DNA of 64,000 nt from NCBI GenBank assembly GCA_020064725.1, contig JAGTWJ010000017.1:1116001-1180000 (forward strand), in the 5' to 3' direction. Positions 25,938 through 37,112 of the stretch are shown here, piece by piece (position 1 is the first letter of the stretch; each line of letters opens with the position of its first letter). A program made the position numbers and the translations under genes. Source of the stretch: Drechslerella dactyloides (Eukaryota > Ascomycota > Orbiliomycetes > Orbiliales > Orbiliaceae). Below the pieces are notes generated by a model, which saw nothing but the letters and a program-made list of their open reading frames with translations, made no database searches and had not been told where the DNA came from.

Positions 25938-28900
25938 ATGCCAGATCCCAAGTGCGTCAAGCTGTATTATAGCGACCCCGTGACGTCGGAGCAGGAAGAC
26001 TCCGGGGAAGAAGATCCTCCACATGATGTCATCGAGATATCCGATGATTCGGATTGCGATGCCGATAGTGCGGATGATAACGAGGAAGATGAATACGATG
26101 AACACGATGATAACGATGAAGAGGAACAGGACGAGGGTGATAGAGGCATCGTTAGTTTCATGAATTGGGAGAACTATGGCCAGGCAGTAAGTTGACCTGC
26201 ACCTAAACAATATTAACGACATTCTGAATTCGTCTTTGCCGAGGCCAATACGCCGATGTTAACGGGGAATTACTACTGCCTTTTAGAAACGATTGCACCG
26301 CCTGCTGAGCAGCGCCGAAGGATGCATTGCGGACTTTGCTTTTACAGGGGGCTTCTCATCGACTCCGAACCCTTGTCTGAATATTGCCGGAATAGGTCTC
26401 ATACGCTTGCCTATAACCCCGGACGATGCTGAGAAGCTGTACACTCACAGCTTTGCCTCCGGAGGCAAAGCAGAGATAAGTGGCACTGATCTTGAATTTC
26501 GCAACCCTATCTGGAATACCTGGCTTCTGGATCTTATGGAGAAAGTTACCCGGGGTCTGGGGCTGGATGAGGCTAAAATGCGAACCGTGTCGAAGTTGGA
26601 GAAGTTGGTGGTATACAAGGCTGATGCAATGCACGATAAGGCTACCTTTGATTGGTAGGTGGCTATAACCAATTATACGCTCTGAATATTGTGCTGATTG
26701 TGGGCCGCATATGTATCCAAAGGTCCAATCGGAATCCTGATGACGACGGCCATTGTTTCGGGTTTCTCGAAGTGAATCTACCCTGCAAGTTCGAGGGGGG
26801 GTCGGTATCCCTGGAGTGCCACAATGAAAAGAAGACGTTGGATTTCCAAGAAAATGGACAGTTCGATGTGAGTATTGCAGCATGGTAAGTTCAACTATAT
26901 ATGCGGAAGAGACTCGCAATTTGAAATGTTGTTTTTGATCGGAGTCTGACGTTGTATATTATTTGCATAAGGCATTCCGGCAAAGACGTGAAGCATGTGA
27001 CGGCGAAAGTCTCCAGTGACTACAAAGTCACACTTATATACAGCCTCCGCACGAGAACTCGGTTCAGGTCTCTTGAAGAGCAAATAAATAGCAGCGCAAC
27101 TTTGATCCAAGCCGTCCGCAAACTCAAGAAAGCCAATGATCCAGTTGCATATGTCTTGGCGGGCGAGTACTCTTACTCGGCGCTCAGCAATCAATCATTC
27201 AAAGGCCAAGATCGGTTTATCGTCAGAAATCTGGTACAAGCTGCTCAAAAGGTGGGCGGTCTCTCAGTATACTGCGGCTATCTCGACACTACCGATTGTA
27301 AAATAACTGGTTATGGATATGGAGAATCAGAAACCTCATCCGATCGGGGAGAGATTGACGAAACTGATTTTCAAAATTACCATGTGGCATATATTTCTCA
27401 TACGCTGACGAATATGATACATCTTGTTGGCCCAACTCGTCTGTTCGAGGGCAAACACAGAAGTTGGGAAGGGCCGATTCTGACCTTCGGGAACCAGTTG
27501 AGCGAACTAACGCCAGATGATACAGAATGTGGAGATTGTTACTGGGAGGGGGATTATCCTGAAACGGAGAGATGTAAGTTCATCTTTTGTCGGCGGCATA
27601 GTATCGATATATATTATGAACCGTTTATAACCTAACTAACGACATTGCTTTTAGCCTATCAATCACCATGTATCGTAATTTATCCGACATCGTTAACACA
27701 GTCCCTGGACGAGCAAACCAAGGCCGAGAGCGTCAGCTGGAAGGCTATCAAGGCGATAGTCGACGGCGCCGACGAGAAGGAAATTGATCGTTTCGCAAAA
27801 CTTTGTGTGTTGCGATTCTGAAGGGATGCCTAAGGCAAACCTTCACCGACAATGAGATCGTCGAAACGGCAGCGGTCTTGGACGGAGCTTTACAGAAATT
27901 ATCGCAGCAAGCGAAAAATGGGGTTTTCCAAAAGTACGTCTTGATGTATGATTCTCACATGGATCAATCTCAAAGCTGGTCTTGCTGATCGAATTTTATT
28001 CCGTCGTCGTTATCCAGCTATGCAAACGTGGTTTTTGGGCCTGGTGGGAATATAAATTCCGTGCAACCCGTCCGGACTTCGGTAATATGGCCACGGAGCA
28101 GCGACAAATCGAACCATGCCAACCTCTATACACTCTTCCTGCAGCTCTTCACGCTCATGGAGCTGCTCCCCCAGAACTGCAGAGTGTTTTTTAATCCAAT
28201 TCTGGAAGACATTTTCATGCAGCCAGCTTTCCTTGCCAACGGATTTTTCCCAATCATTCGGAAGGTATTCACGATCATGAATTGGCAGCCGGCAGTCGTC
28301 ACAAAATTGTATGAGAGAGCCTGCACTATTTGCCGATAAAGCTAGTGATATGCTAACGAAACTTTCTAGCCTGCGTACAATTTTTATCGCCAATCCGAGC
28401 GAGAACTTACGACTGCAGATTGACGAGGATATGAAAAGATCTTTATCGCCCGACTCTCCCGGTCTCCAGATCTGGAAAACGATGTCTGGAAAATGCCATG
28501 AATTCATCATCGAAGGGATAAAAGAGCGTGCTCATATTCTGGTCAACGATAGCCAGTTCGGAATTTACCGCGATATCAAGCAAGTCGTCGGATTCAGCAA
28601 GCAGTCAATGAAACTGCAAAAGCCCCCGGGCTTCTCTCCTGAATCGCATACTCCTGAACCCAGCGATTTCGGGAACGCCCAGGTGGAGGCGACAACACAG
28701 CTCTGCGCTTATCTCCTCTGTATTCAGAACCAGCCAGACGCCGCATCTCTCACCGCACAGTTTCTGGACGCCCTGCAGCTACCAGACATACAGCGTTTCC
28801 CCGCCTATGACGCCAATTACCTTTTTGACCGATATAAGGCCAAGGTGCCCACCAATATTACATCCCTTCTACCCATTGCGGCGGAAGTCTACCAACTTTC

Positions 28901-29471
28901 TTATTTGTCGCCAGCATCTCAAGATCGGTCGGCCGCATTCAAAAAGTTTCTGAACTACTTCAAAGACCTAGTGCTTGTGACATATCCTTGCATGAAGCCC
29001 CCGGATATCATCCATGCATCGCTGCCACCTCTTAATTGTGGGCAACCTTGCCCGAAGAAAGGCTGCTTCCTATGCGCATCGCTCAACGAGTTCCTTTTGT
29101 CTCCCACCGCCCAACGCTTCAGTATGAATAGTGCTCAAGGCTTTAAGTTACACTTCAAAGACGTTGGCAGAAGTCTTTCCAATTATGCAGGTGCCAATAT
29201 GATTCGAATTGATTTCACTCAGTTCGATCCGGCTTCAAGGACGGGGGACGCAAAGTTGGAAGTTACTAAGAGAGTAGTCGAGCAGCTTGAGAGGCGGGTA
29301 CAGATCTATGCGCTAGAAGTTTCAGAGCGGCAGCGAGTGCTCGGGGCCATCGGAATCAAGGTTGGCTATGACGGAACGATCCTAGAGGAGCCATTTTATG
29401 AAGACCCAGAAGTCGCGGGCTGCAAGCCCAGGACAAAGCGTAAGGCGGCTGAGGCACTATATATAGAGTAG
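25938..29471 (+). pseudogene. Paralog C: 2OG-Fe(II) oxygenase-like gene with a 2-bp frameshift
   Basis: Seven exons (25938-26186, 26287-26654, 26723-26884, 26972-27573, 27655-27933, 28018-28308, 28370-29471) with the same phases as A and B. Total exon length is 3053, two more than a multiple of three. The break is in exon 5 at the TGTGTG run 27804-27809. Upstream the frame gives the conserved YQSPCIVIYPTS; as written it stops at TGA 27818-27820. After the run the homologous frame resumes two bases out of phase (AILKGCLRQTFTDNE) and stays open to the end. The domain lacks HxD, keeps the distal His (H268, DVKHVT) and has Lys (K278) for Arg. The C-terminal module has ANPSENLR, HEFIIEG (28497-28517), CPKKGCFLC and the tail RTKRKAAEA. 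It is a recent pseudogene, a polymorphism or a sequencing error; the otherwise clean frame argues that the lesion is young. Confidence 0.75.
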
Positions 29472-30462
29472 CAGGATGATCCACAACCATACAAGCGTCC
29501 AGGCCGGAACTGGGTAATCGCAAGCCTTATACAGTATATATATATAACATCAATGGTCTTCTATTGCTTTACCGTTGGTGGTTTGAACCTTTCATGTGGA
29601 TTGATAATGTCTATAATCAGAAGTCCATCATCCATGTCGTACATTATTTCACCATCTTGTATACCCAAGATATGCGTGTTCATGAAATATGGCATCTGCA
29701 ACAAACACGGTCCCGCGTTGTGCCGTTGCATTGTCGAAAGCGGTGAGTTTGAGGCCGCAAATGTTCAGATGCAGATGCAACAAATGCAACCAGCTTGCAG
29801 AGTCACATCTGAATTACATGGAGGCAGTAAGGATACGGGCTTCAGCATTCCAGGAGAGCTGAGTAAAGGACTCAATGAGGACCGAATTCAGGAGCCCATT
29901 GCAATCGCCCGAACGAGGAAGATGGACTCCAGTCCGGCCGTCACATCGTCCGGTGTTGGGCGCTAGAAAGAAGACACACTGCACTAGCTCCTGTTTATGA
30001 AATTTGCGTTGTAGCCCCAATTAACGTTCTTTTGCTCTTTTCTCAGGTTGACGACGCGACGAAGTTCTCCAGCAGACCTCATCGCCGACTTCACCATCGT
30101 GACTTTACCTCCGATAGGCTCCCAACCCCTTTGGTAATATTATTTCTCTCCGTCCCCCCCTTCGGCTAAGTTTCCTGCTGTCAGCTGCTCGGCCGCCTGG
30201 CTAGACCATCGTGGACGGCCTCGATTGAGCTCGGACGCGAGCCCCTTGCGTCGACTCAGCCAACTACGCGTGGGCGCTGGAGTTGAAACCCCTCGATTCA
30301 ACAAAGCACATAAAGCAGCGAAGGGGCCCGCTAGTGTCATTCCCCTCTCCTCTCTCATCCCTTCCCTCTTCCTCTTCATTCATCTGCCCGTCTGTCCCTT
30401 TTCTCTGCTCTCTTATTAGCTACGGGGTCATCCGGATAGCTAATTACTTGAACAGCTTCACC
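29472..30462. other. Intergenic between paralogs C and D
   Basis: A 137-codon frame at 29553-29966 has no recognisable motif and no family resemblance. The stretch from about 30140 to 30462 is the pyrimidine-rich promoter and leader of D. Confidence 0.5.
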
Positions 30463-33400
30463 ATGGACGACATCATGGATGACGTGCTCAGTTCTGCGTC
30501 CGACTCCTGGGAGGACGACGACGACGACGAGTTGATGATAGACGGCGACATCGCTGGAGTCAGGTATGAATACCCTCGAGACAGGCAAGAAGAGGGTGGT
30601 GATGTGGATGTGACTGTAAGTATTCCAGCGAATCAGAGTGAAGCTGGCTGTAGGTTAACAAGGAGTTAAACTAGTTGGAGCTGGAGCTATATCAAATGCT
30701 TCAGAACGCTTCGTCTCACTATGAAGGCACATTTGCGTTCTCATCCCAATACTCCGCTGCTCCCAATCCTGGGCTCAAGGTTGCAGGGCTCGGTGGTTCC
30801 GCACTTAGCTTGCCCATCACACCAGAGACTGCAAGTGCCCTCTCTAAGCTAGGTGATGTTTCACCATTCGGCAAGGGAGAGAAGACTCTTATCGACCCTG
30901 AAGTCCGACGCAGTCGTCAGCTGGACCCGTCGAGTGTCGAGCTTGAGAACCCCGCGTTTTCAGAATGGCTCAACGACCAGGTCCTCCCTGAGATGACCAA
31001 GGCACTTGGTATCAGCTCTGATATGGAGCCAAAATTGAATCTCTACAAGCTTCTCATCTATGAGAGAGGAGATCATTTTAAAGCACATCGAGACTCGCCA
31101 AAGGAAGACGGCATGATCGGGACAGTCGTAGTCGTCCTCCCAAGTGTCTTTGAAGGAGGGGTCATTACCCTGACTCATGGTGATGAGGTCAAGACATTTG
31201 ACTTTGCGCCGACTGGAAAATACAATACAACTGTTGCTGCATGGTAAGCACAAAACAGCCTACAATTTCCACAACGGCAATCCTGACATTCCGAGTAGGT
31301 ACTCGGACGTCAAGCACGCGGTAGAGGAGATCAAGTCTGGATACCGGATCGCTCTTGTCTACAATCTAATTGTGGGGCAGGGTAGCATATCGGTGAAAGA
31401 CACCGCTGTCAACTCCGACTTCTTAGAGGTCCTTCAGCGGTTCAAAGAGACAACTGAGCCGGTAGCTTTCATCCTCAACAACAAGTATTCTCTCAGCCAA
31501 AGGAGACAGGGCTTCAAAGGCGAGGATCGCTACATAGTATCAAATGTAGTCAATGCAATTAACAGAGTCGGAGGCATCTCATTGTGTTGTGGTGACCTTG
31601 AATTTCGAATATCCGAGGACGAAGACGAAGATGAAGACGACGAAGACGATGAAGACGACGAAAATTGCGAGCATAGTGACGAAGATGGCTCCGAGACCAA
31701 AAAAGTTGTAAAGAAACCACCACCCGACTTTTCGAAACTCAAGAATAGTAGCCGGTTGACTCTATCCAACTTGGAGCATGTTGCTGGAACGTACCGACAT
31801 TTCACCAAGGAGTTGATCTGGAAGGGGAAGATGTACTCACTTGGACCCGAGCTTGTGGACCTGAGCCCCTTCAACCAAGAGGAAGAGGAGACAGGGAATG
31901 AGGGGGTCATATTCCACTCGTGTGAGTATAAGGCGGTGTCTTCCAAAGCAGCTCGACCCCTCACAGCTAACTTCGTGTTCCAGGGTATCGGACATCTTGC
32001 ATTGTTCTCTGGCCAACATCCGAAGCCAAGTCAATCATGGAGCAAACGGCAGACCCTAGTTTGCCCTGGGATGACTTCCTGAGTATAGTCACTAAGCGGA
32101 CTGCGCCTCAGGAGGCGCAACTGAAGAACCAAATCGAATTCACAAAGGCGAAGCTTTTGATCGAAAGATGCATCTGCAATCCGCCCGAAGACCACCGAGT
32201 GAAGCAAGCCGGGATGCTTGTATACACAAAGCTACAAAATCTCCCCAGCGAGTTTGTTTTCGAAATCGGTGAGAAGGAGTATGTACCACAAGCCATATGA
32301 ATCACAGAGGCAATCCGGTGTTTGAATTACCGCTGACTCAAGAATGCTTTTCGATTTTCAAGGCTTCTGCGCTGCGCTAACCTGCTCGCGCAGGATATTG
32401 GACTGGTAGAGAAGCCAAAACCGTCGAGGCTTGGACTCCTAAGGCTTCTGAAATTGAAAACACTCTTCCCGAAAGACATACAATTCTCGTTCAACCGTAC
32501 TGTTAATGAATTCCTGGGATCCCGATCGGTTGGTTTGAGTCCGGAAGACATCCTAGAATTTCTAGAGGTCTACGAAGAGTCGTCAGTGGGGATGCTTCGT
32601 CAATTGTAAGTTGATACCACCGAGCAAAAAGCGATATGTGGAACCTGCTCACGCATTTTCGGTATCTAGTCTCCATAGCGTTTTCAAAGCGCATCCAAAT
32701 GTCGATCTCCTGCAGGATGTCTACGCCCTTGCTACTGAGAGGTGCCCAAAGGATTCTTATATCCGCGACGTCCTAAGCCAAGCCCTTCTATATGAATATC
32801 ACGAGTACATCATTGAGGGTATCAAAGAACACTTCGCCACATCATACGAAAAGCGAGACCTGTTCTTGATACCAGGATTCAACCCTGAGCTATTCGAGTA
32901 CTCAGGACTGGGACTCACGGGAAAGGAAGTTAAAACCAGTTCAACCACGAAACCATACGCGAAAAGTTTCAAAGATAAACTTATCGGATACTTTGAGTTC
33001 CTCGCGGATCTACCAGCGCCGCATCGGGCACGTCTCTTGTCCCTCTTTTATGACAGTATGAAGTTCCCGAAACGGCAACTCAGCAACCACGAAGATTATG
33101 AAAGGAATCGAGACATGTGCACCCGCCATCTGACTGCCGCGACTGAAATCATCAAATTAGCTAGTGCCAATGCTGCTCTCGAAAAGATAACAGGCGTTGC
33201 CGCCCTTCGGGAGAGTGTCATCGAGGCAGTGCTGGTGATGCACCCTATGAACAAGCCGGAAGCTCCAAGCTACTACCTCCCCGCCCACACTTCTTCAGGC
33301 TGCACTCACAAGGGATCCGGCTGCAGCGTCTGCGGTGTGTTGAATCAGTTCCTCCAGTCTAATACTGAATCCGAGTTTGTCATCGATGTGAACGGCGACG

Positions 33401-33720
33401 AGGAGTTGGAACACTATCAGCTGCTTGAGCGAGAACTCACCCCACATCGCTACATGATCGGCCGCGGCCCCGCCGTGAGTTACCCGTACGATTACGCCAT
33501 CTCAGTTAGATACGACAGGCCGTACTATGGCACCACGGGTCACTTCGAGGTGACCAAGAAGGCGCTGAGGGATTACAAGGAGCTGAAGGAGAAGCATGAT
33601 AAGAACATCAAGCGACGGAAGGAGTTGTTTGAGAGTATTGGGGAGGAGATGGATTCGCATTGGCGGATCAAACGGGAGATTGACGGTAGCCACGACATTC
33701 CGGACATGCAGCTAGACTAG
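30463..33720 (+). CDS. Paralog D: large 2OG-Fe(II) oxygenase with intact active-site motif
   Basis: Six exons (30463-30615, 30675-31243, 31299-31921, 31984-32278, 32363-32605, 32670-33720) give 977 residues. Intron phases are 0,2,1,2,2: identical to A-C except that A-C intron 2 is absent. The domain has the full catalytic set of a prolyl-4-hydroxylase-like dioxygenase: H189-R-D191 (GDHFKAHRDS), distal H247 (YSDVKHAV) and R257 (SGYRIALVYN) for 2-oxoglutarate. It should therefore hydroxylate or demethylate some substrate using Fe(II), O2 and 2OG; the substrate is unknown. An Asp/Glu run (31616-31665) follows the domain. The C-terminal module shows SCIVLWPTS, HEYIIEG (32800-32820) and C839-x6-C846-x2-C849, but lacks the KRK-type tail of the other copies. 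Probably closest to the ancestral form of the array. Confidence 0.88.
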
Positions 33721-35312
33721 TTGTCAGCTGAAGCGGACTACGAAAATCTGCACGCGAAGGCAACCTATGGCTCACCGTTGTGGTAGTAGACGAAGAGAAG
33801 GGCGAGAGAGCAGATCAGGTAGTCTTTGTGTAGTATTGGAAGACTCATGAACGGAGACACCAAGAAAAAAAATCCTTCTTGATCTGTTTGAAATGCTTTT
33901 GTTGATTTTTTCCAACGATGTAATACCTAAGACATGCATATAACGAAGGACACTTCGGCAATGGAGTTTCAGAAGGACTGGATGCGCATGCGCGTCCAGC
34001 TGGTCAAACTTCTATGGATATGGGAACTGGGGCATGGACCGGAACTGCTTTCGGGGGATCTTCAAATGCTTGTTTTGTACGTACGCTCATTAGTAGCATG
34101 CAACTTATCCTTATTTTGCTGTTCTACATTCGCCTTGGGGCATCGAGGCTAGTTCTGCAGCGGAACGCCGCTTATCCCCTGTGCACATCGGCGTATATCA
34201 ATTCCGCATGATCGATTCGGTAATATGCGTATCTGCAGGGTTGTAGTACCAGTGATTCACTTGTGTAACAGTTGTAGGACTTGAAACTTTTGTCGCCATG
34301 GTCATATGGATGAGGCTTGTGGCAGATTTCATCATGTCTCCCAAGAAATCCTAGATATCTGCAAAGCAAATTGGAAGATTCACCTACAAAATCCAGGATG
34401 GGTTCCAACATCGATTAATCTCATATATATCACATGCATTCATTGGTAGATTTGGTCTAAGATGTCGTTTATTACTTAATGAATAGGACGTGTGATGTAA
34501 ACTGCACGTCAGTGTTAGCATGTACGTGTTGGCCGGTAAATTTTCTTTTACAAGCTGTTCCTTTCAGCACTGCCATCTTAGAACGACTTACGCGTACCAT
34601 GAACTCGATTTAGATTGCACATGCACCGCTATACGCAGGGCAGGTCTGATTTTCTCTTCCACTACCTAAAATGCAACGAAACAAATGCGCATTGAACGAT
34701 TCCTTCTCACGGCATTCTTCGCCGGTGTGCAAGGACCCTCAAAAATCCTGTTGGTGGAGGTTGTCGCTTCGCGATATTCCCTGACGTCATGGTGATATCC
34801 ACAACCCTGGTCGATGCGATCACGCTGCATTAGTGTGGTTCAAACACACCGGTTCTCGGCGAGGAAGGTCGCCACCGGGGCGTTCTGGCTGATTCTACTA
34901 TATTGCCGGCAGCCGCCTGGCTAGCGGATGAAGGAATACTTGATGAGCACGTTCGTATCGACTCGATCGGGTGGTGTGATTGCGATATAACATATGAGTC
35001 TGCGGGCATACGTATCGGCTGATTTGCACGGGGAGGAAAGCTTTGGGGTGAGAATAAATTGGGCTTGTCCGCAGCTGGGCGATTTGCCTCTCTGCTAGCA
35101 TCCTTCTTTCCTCAATTTCGACTCTAAGCATCTATTGGTATACTGGCATCAAGTCAGGAATCATATCACATTTAAAATTATACAAACCGACAGATCCGAA
35201 GAAATTTCAATCCAAGTTACCAGCTTGTAGAACCTGAACGAATCTTAGGGCGGTGATACAAAAGCCGCACCACACAGCAAATTCGAGGGATACAACAACA
35301 CGCAACACAATA
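33721..35312. other. Intergenic; no gene seen
   Basis: AT-rich, with only short frames lacking motifs. Contains the 3' region of paralog D and the promoter of the Arg/Ser-rich gene. Confidence 0.5.
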
Positions 35313-37112
35313 ATGTCAACGACACAGGAGGACTATTTTGGCGACGCTATCGACAGCGACGCCTCCGCCCGCCGACACAGGCGCAGTCGGCAAAAACACA
35401 GCAAACCGCGCCCGCGATCCCATACTCCAGACACCGAAGACGCCTCCGAGCCGGAGTATGTAATCCCTGAGGCCCATCACGAGGAACGAGAGTACCGGAA
35501 ACCCGGCCACCGACACCGCTACCGCGAGACAGTCGACACTATCTATGGGCCGGACTCCGATGTCGACGGTGCGAGCACGGACGATGGCGACAGAAAAGTC
35601 CGGAGACGAAAGCACCGTCACCGCCGACGCGAGCGGCTCCCAGACGACGCCAGCAGCACGGTCGCAGAACCGGAGAGCGGCACTGAAAGCGAACGGGATG
35701 TACAAAGCCGTAGCGTTCGCAGCTCTAGCTCTCACGGCGGAATCCTCGACCGAGCAAAGACGTTTGGAGAAGCTGCACTTGCTGCGCTCGGTCTAGAGGA
35801 GGTGAATAAGCGATCGCGGTCGCGGAGCCGTAGTCGAGGGCGGGGTCGGAGGGACTCCAAGTTCTCGGATGAGGGCTACGATTCGAATGCGGAACGGCAG
35901 TCGCGCTCTCGCTCGCGGCTACAGAGTAATGCTGCCCAGGCATCGATGATCGCAGCCGCCGTCGAGGCATTCCGGGCTCGCAAGGAGCCCGGCGGGGTTA
36001 CTGGCTCTAAAAGCTTGAGGAGGGTAGTGGAGGCGGCTGTTACCTCTGGAGCCGTTGAGAAGTACCTCGACAGGAAAGGCGAGAATGATAAGAAATCAAA
36101 CAAACGGGTTGCTGAGGCCGTAATTGCAGGGTTGGCGGCGCAGCGCGGGCTCAATGGCCCGAGGAGTAAGAGGAGGGGCGATGGGGATGAAAGGCGAGAT
36201 CCGCTCAAAGACCTTGTGGCGAGCGGACTTATCGCTACTGCTGGGAAGAAGTTTCTGGACTACCAACGATCAAGGTCGCAGTCGCGGCCTAGGGAGCGGA
36301 CGCCGGATAGCTCACCGGAGCGGGACCGGCCGGGGCTAGATCGCAGACGTAGTCGAAGTGCGCATGTCGGGCAGGCGCTAGCTGCGGTTGGACTTGGTGG
36401 CCTTGCGGCTGACCGTTTCGGACGAAGCCGGCGTGACAGCAAAGACTCACGACGGTCCGACTATCGCGACGATTCGTCTTCCGACAGCAGTCTTTCCGAC
36501 TCGGACCTTTCCCTGGACGAAGACGCTGAGAGAGATCGCCACAAACGCCTCCGCCGGAAGGAAATCATCAGCATTGCGCTCGCCATCCTCGCAGCTCTCC
36601 ACGTAGGCCAGGCCGGTTACGACGCCCACGAAAAGCGCGCCGTTCGGAAGGAAAAGCTCGAATCCGGCAAAATCTCACAAGATGACGCCGACCGATTGCA
36701 GCGCAAAGCCCTTTTGAAAGACGCCACAGCCGTGGGCCTCGCCATCTTCGCCGCCACAGAAGCAGTCAAAACTTTCAAGGGCATGCAGCAATGCCGACAA
36801 CGGCGCCACGAATTCGACAATAAGCACGCCCAAATAGAAGAGCACAGACGGCAAAAGGCAATCGAACAACCCTACGACGATGACTATCGCCCCCAGCAGC
36901 CACCAAGGCCACCGAAGGGCGAGTCGAACAGATACTATAGCCAACCAGGTTACATGGGCCCGCCGCCTGGCGTGCGAGATACGCCAGCGTACCCTTACTA
37001 TCCCGCTGAGGGGACGATTCCGCCGACGGCATATGTAGCGCCGAGGGATGCGTACACAAGAGATGGGCGGGATATTCCAGTGGTATACCCCAGCAGCGTT
37101 ACCCATGCTTAA
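35313..37112 (+). CDS. Arg/Ser-rich DUF3824-like protein
   Basis: Single-exon gene of 599 residues starting at MSTTQEDYFG (an in-frame ATG at 35253 would add 20 residues). The protein alternates charged, disordered Arg/Ser/Asp tracts (RSRSRSRSRGRGRRDS, DRRRSRSAHVGQ) with short Ala/Gly/Leu-rich helices such as FGEAALAALGLEEV, QALAAVGLGGLAADRFG and ISIALAILAALHVGQ. This repeating pattern is typical of the fungal DUF3824 family, often tied to stress- or envelope-related proteins of unknown activity. The C-terminal 90 residues are Pro/Tyr-rich with PPRPPKGE and PGYMGPPPGV. No signal peptide; location not predictable. Family call comes from pattern recall, so function stays open. Confidence 0.75.
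   Translation: MSTTQEDYFGDAIDSDASARRHRRSRQKHSKPRPRSHTPDTEDASEPEYVIPEAHHEEREYRKPGHRHRYRETVDTIYGPDSDVDGASTDDGDRKVRRRKHRHRRRERLPDDASSTVAEPESGTESERDVQSRSVRSSSSHGGILDRAKTFGEAALAALGLEEVNKRSRSRSRSRGRGRRDSKFSDEGYDSNAERQSRSRSRLQSNAAQASMIAAAVEAFRARKEPGGVTGSKSLRRVVEAAVTSGAVEKYLDRKGENDKKSNKRVAEAVIAGLAAQRGLNGPRSKRRGDGDERRDPLKDLVASGLIATAGKKFLDYQRSRSQSRPRERTPDSSPERDRPGLDRRRSRSAHVGQALAAVGLGGLAADRFGRSRRDSKDSRRSDYRDDSSSDSSLSDSDLSLDEDAERDRHKRLRRKEIISIALAILAALHVGQAGYDAHEKRAVRKEKLESGKISQDDADRLQRKALLKDATAVGLAIFAATEAVKTFKGMQQCRQRRHEFDNKHAQIEEHRRQKAIEQPYDDDYRPQQPPRPPKGESNRYYSQPGYMGPPPGVRDTPAYPYYPAEGTIPPTAYVAPRDAYTRDGRDIPVVYPSSVTHA

Noticed and set aside
27804..27838. A mini-intron in paralog C that would bypass the frameshift
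   Set aside because: GTGTGT to CTAAG would be only about 30 nt, below any plausible fungal intron, and no branch point fits.
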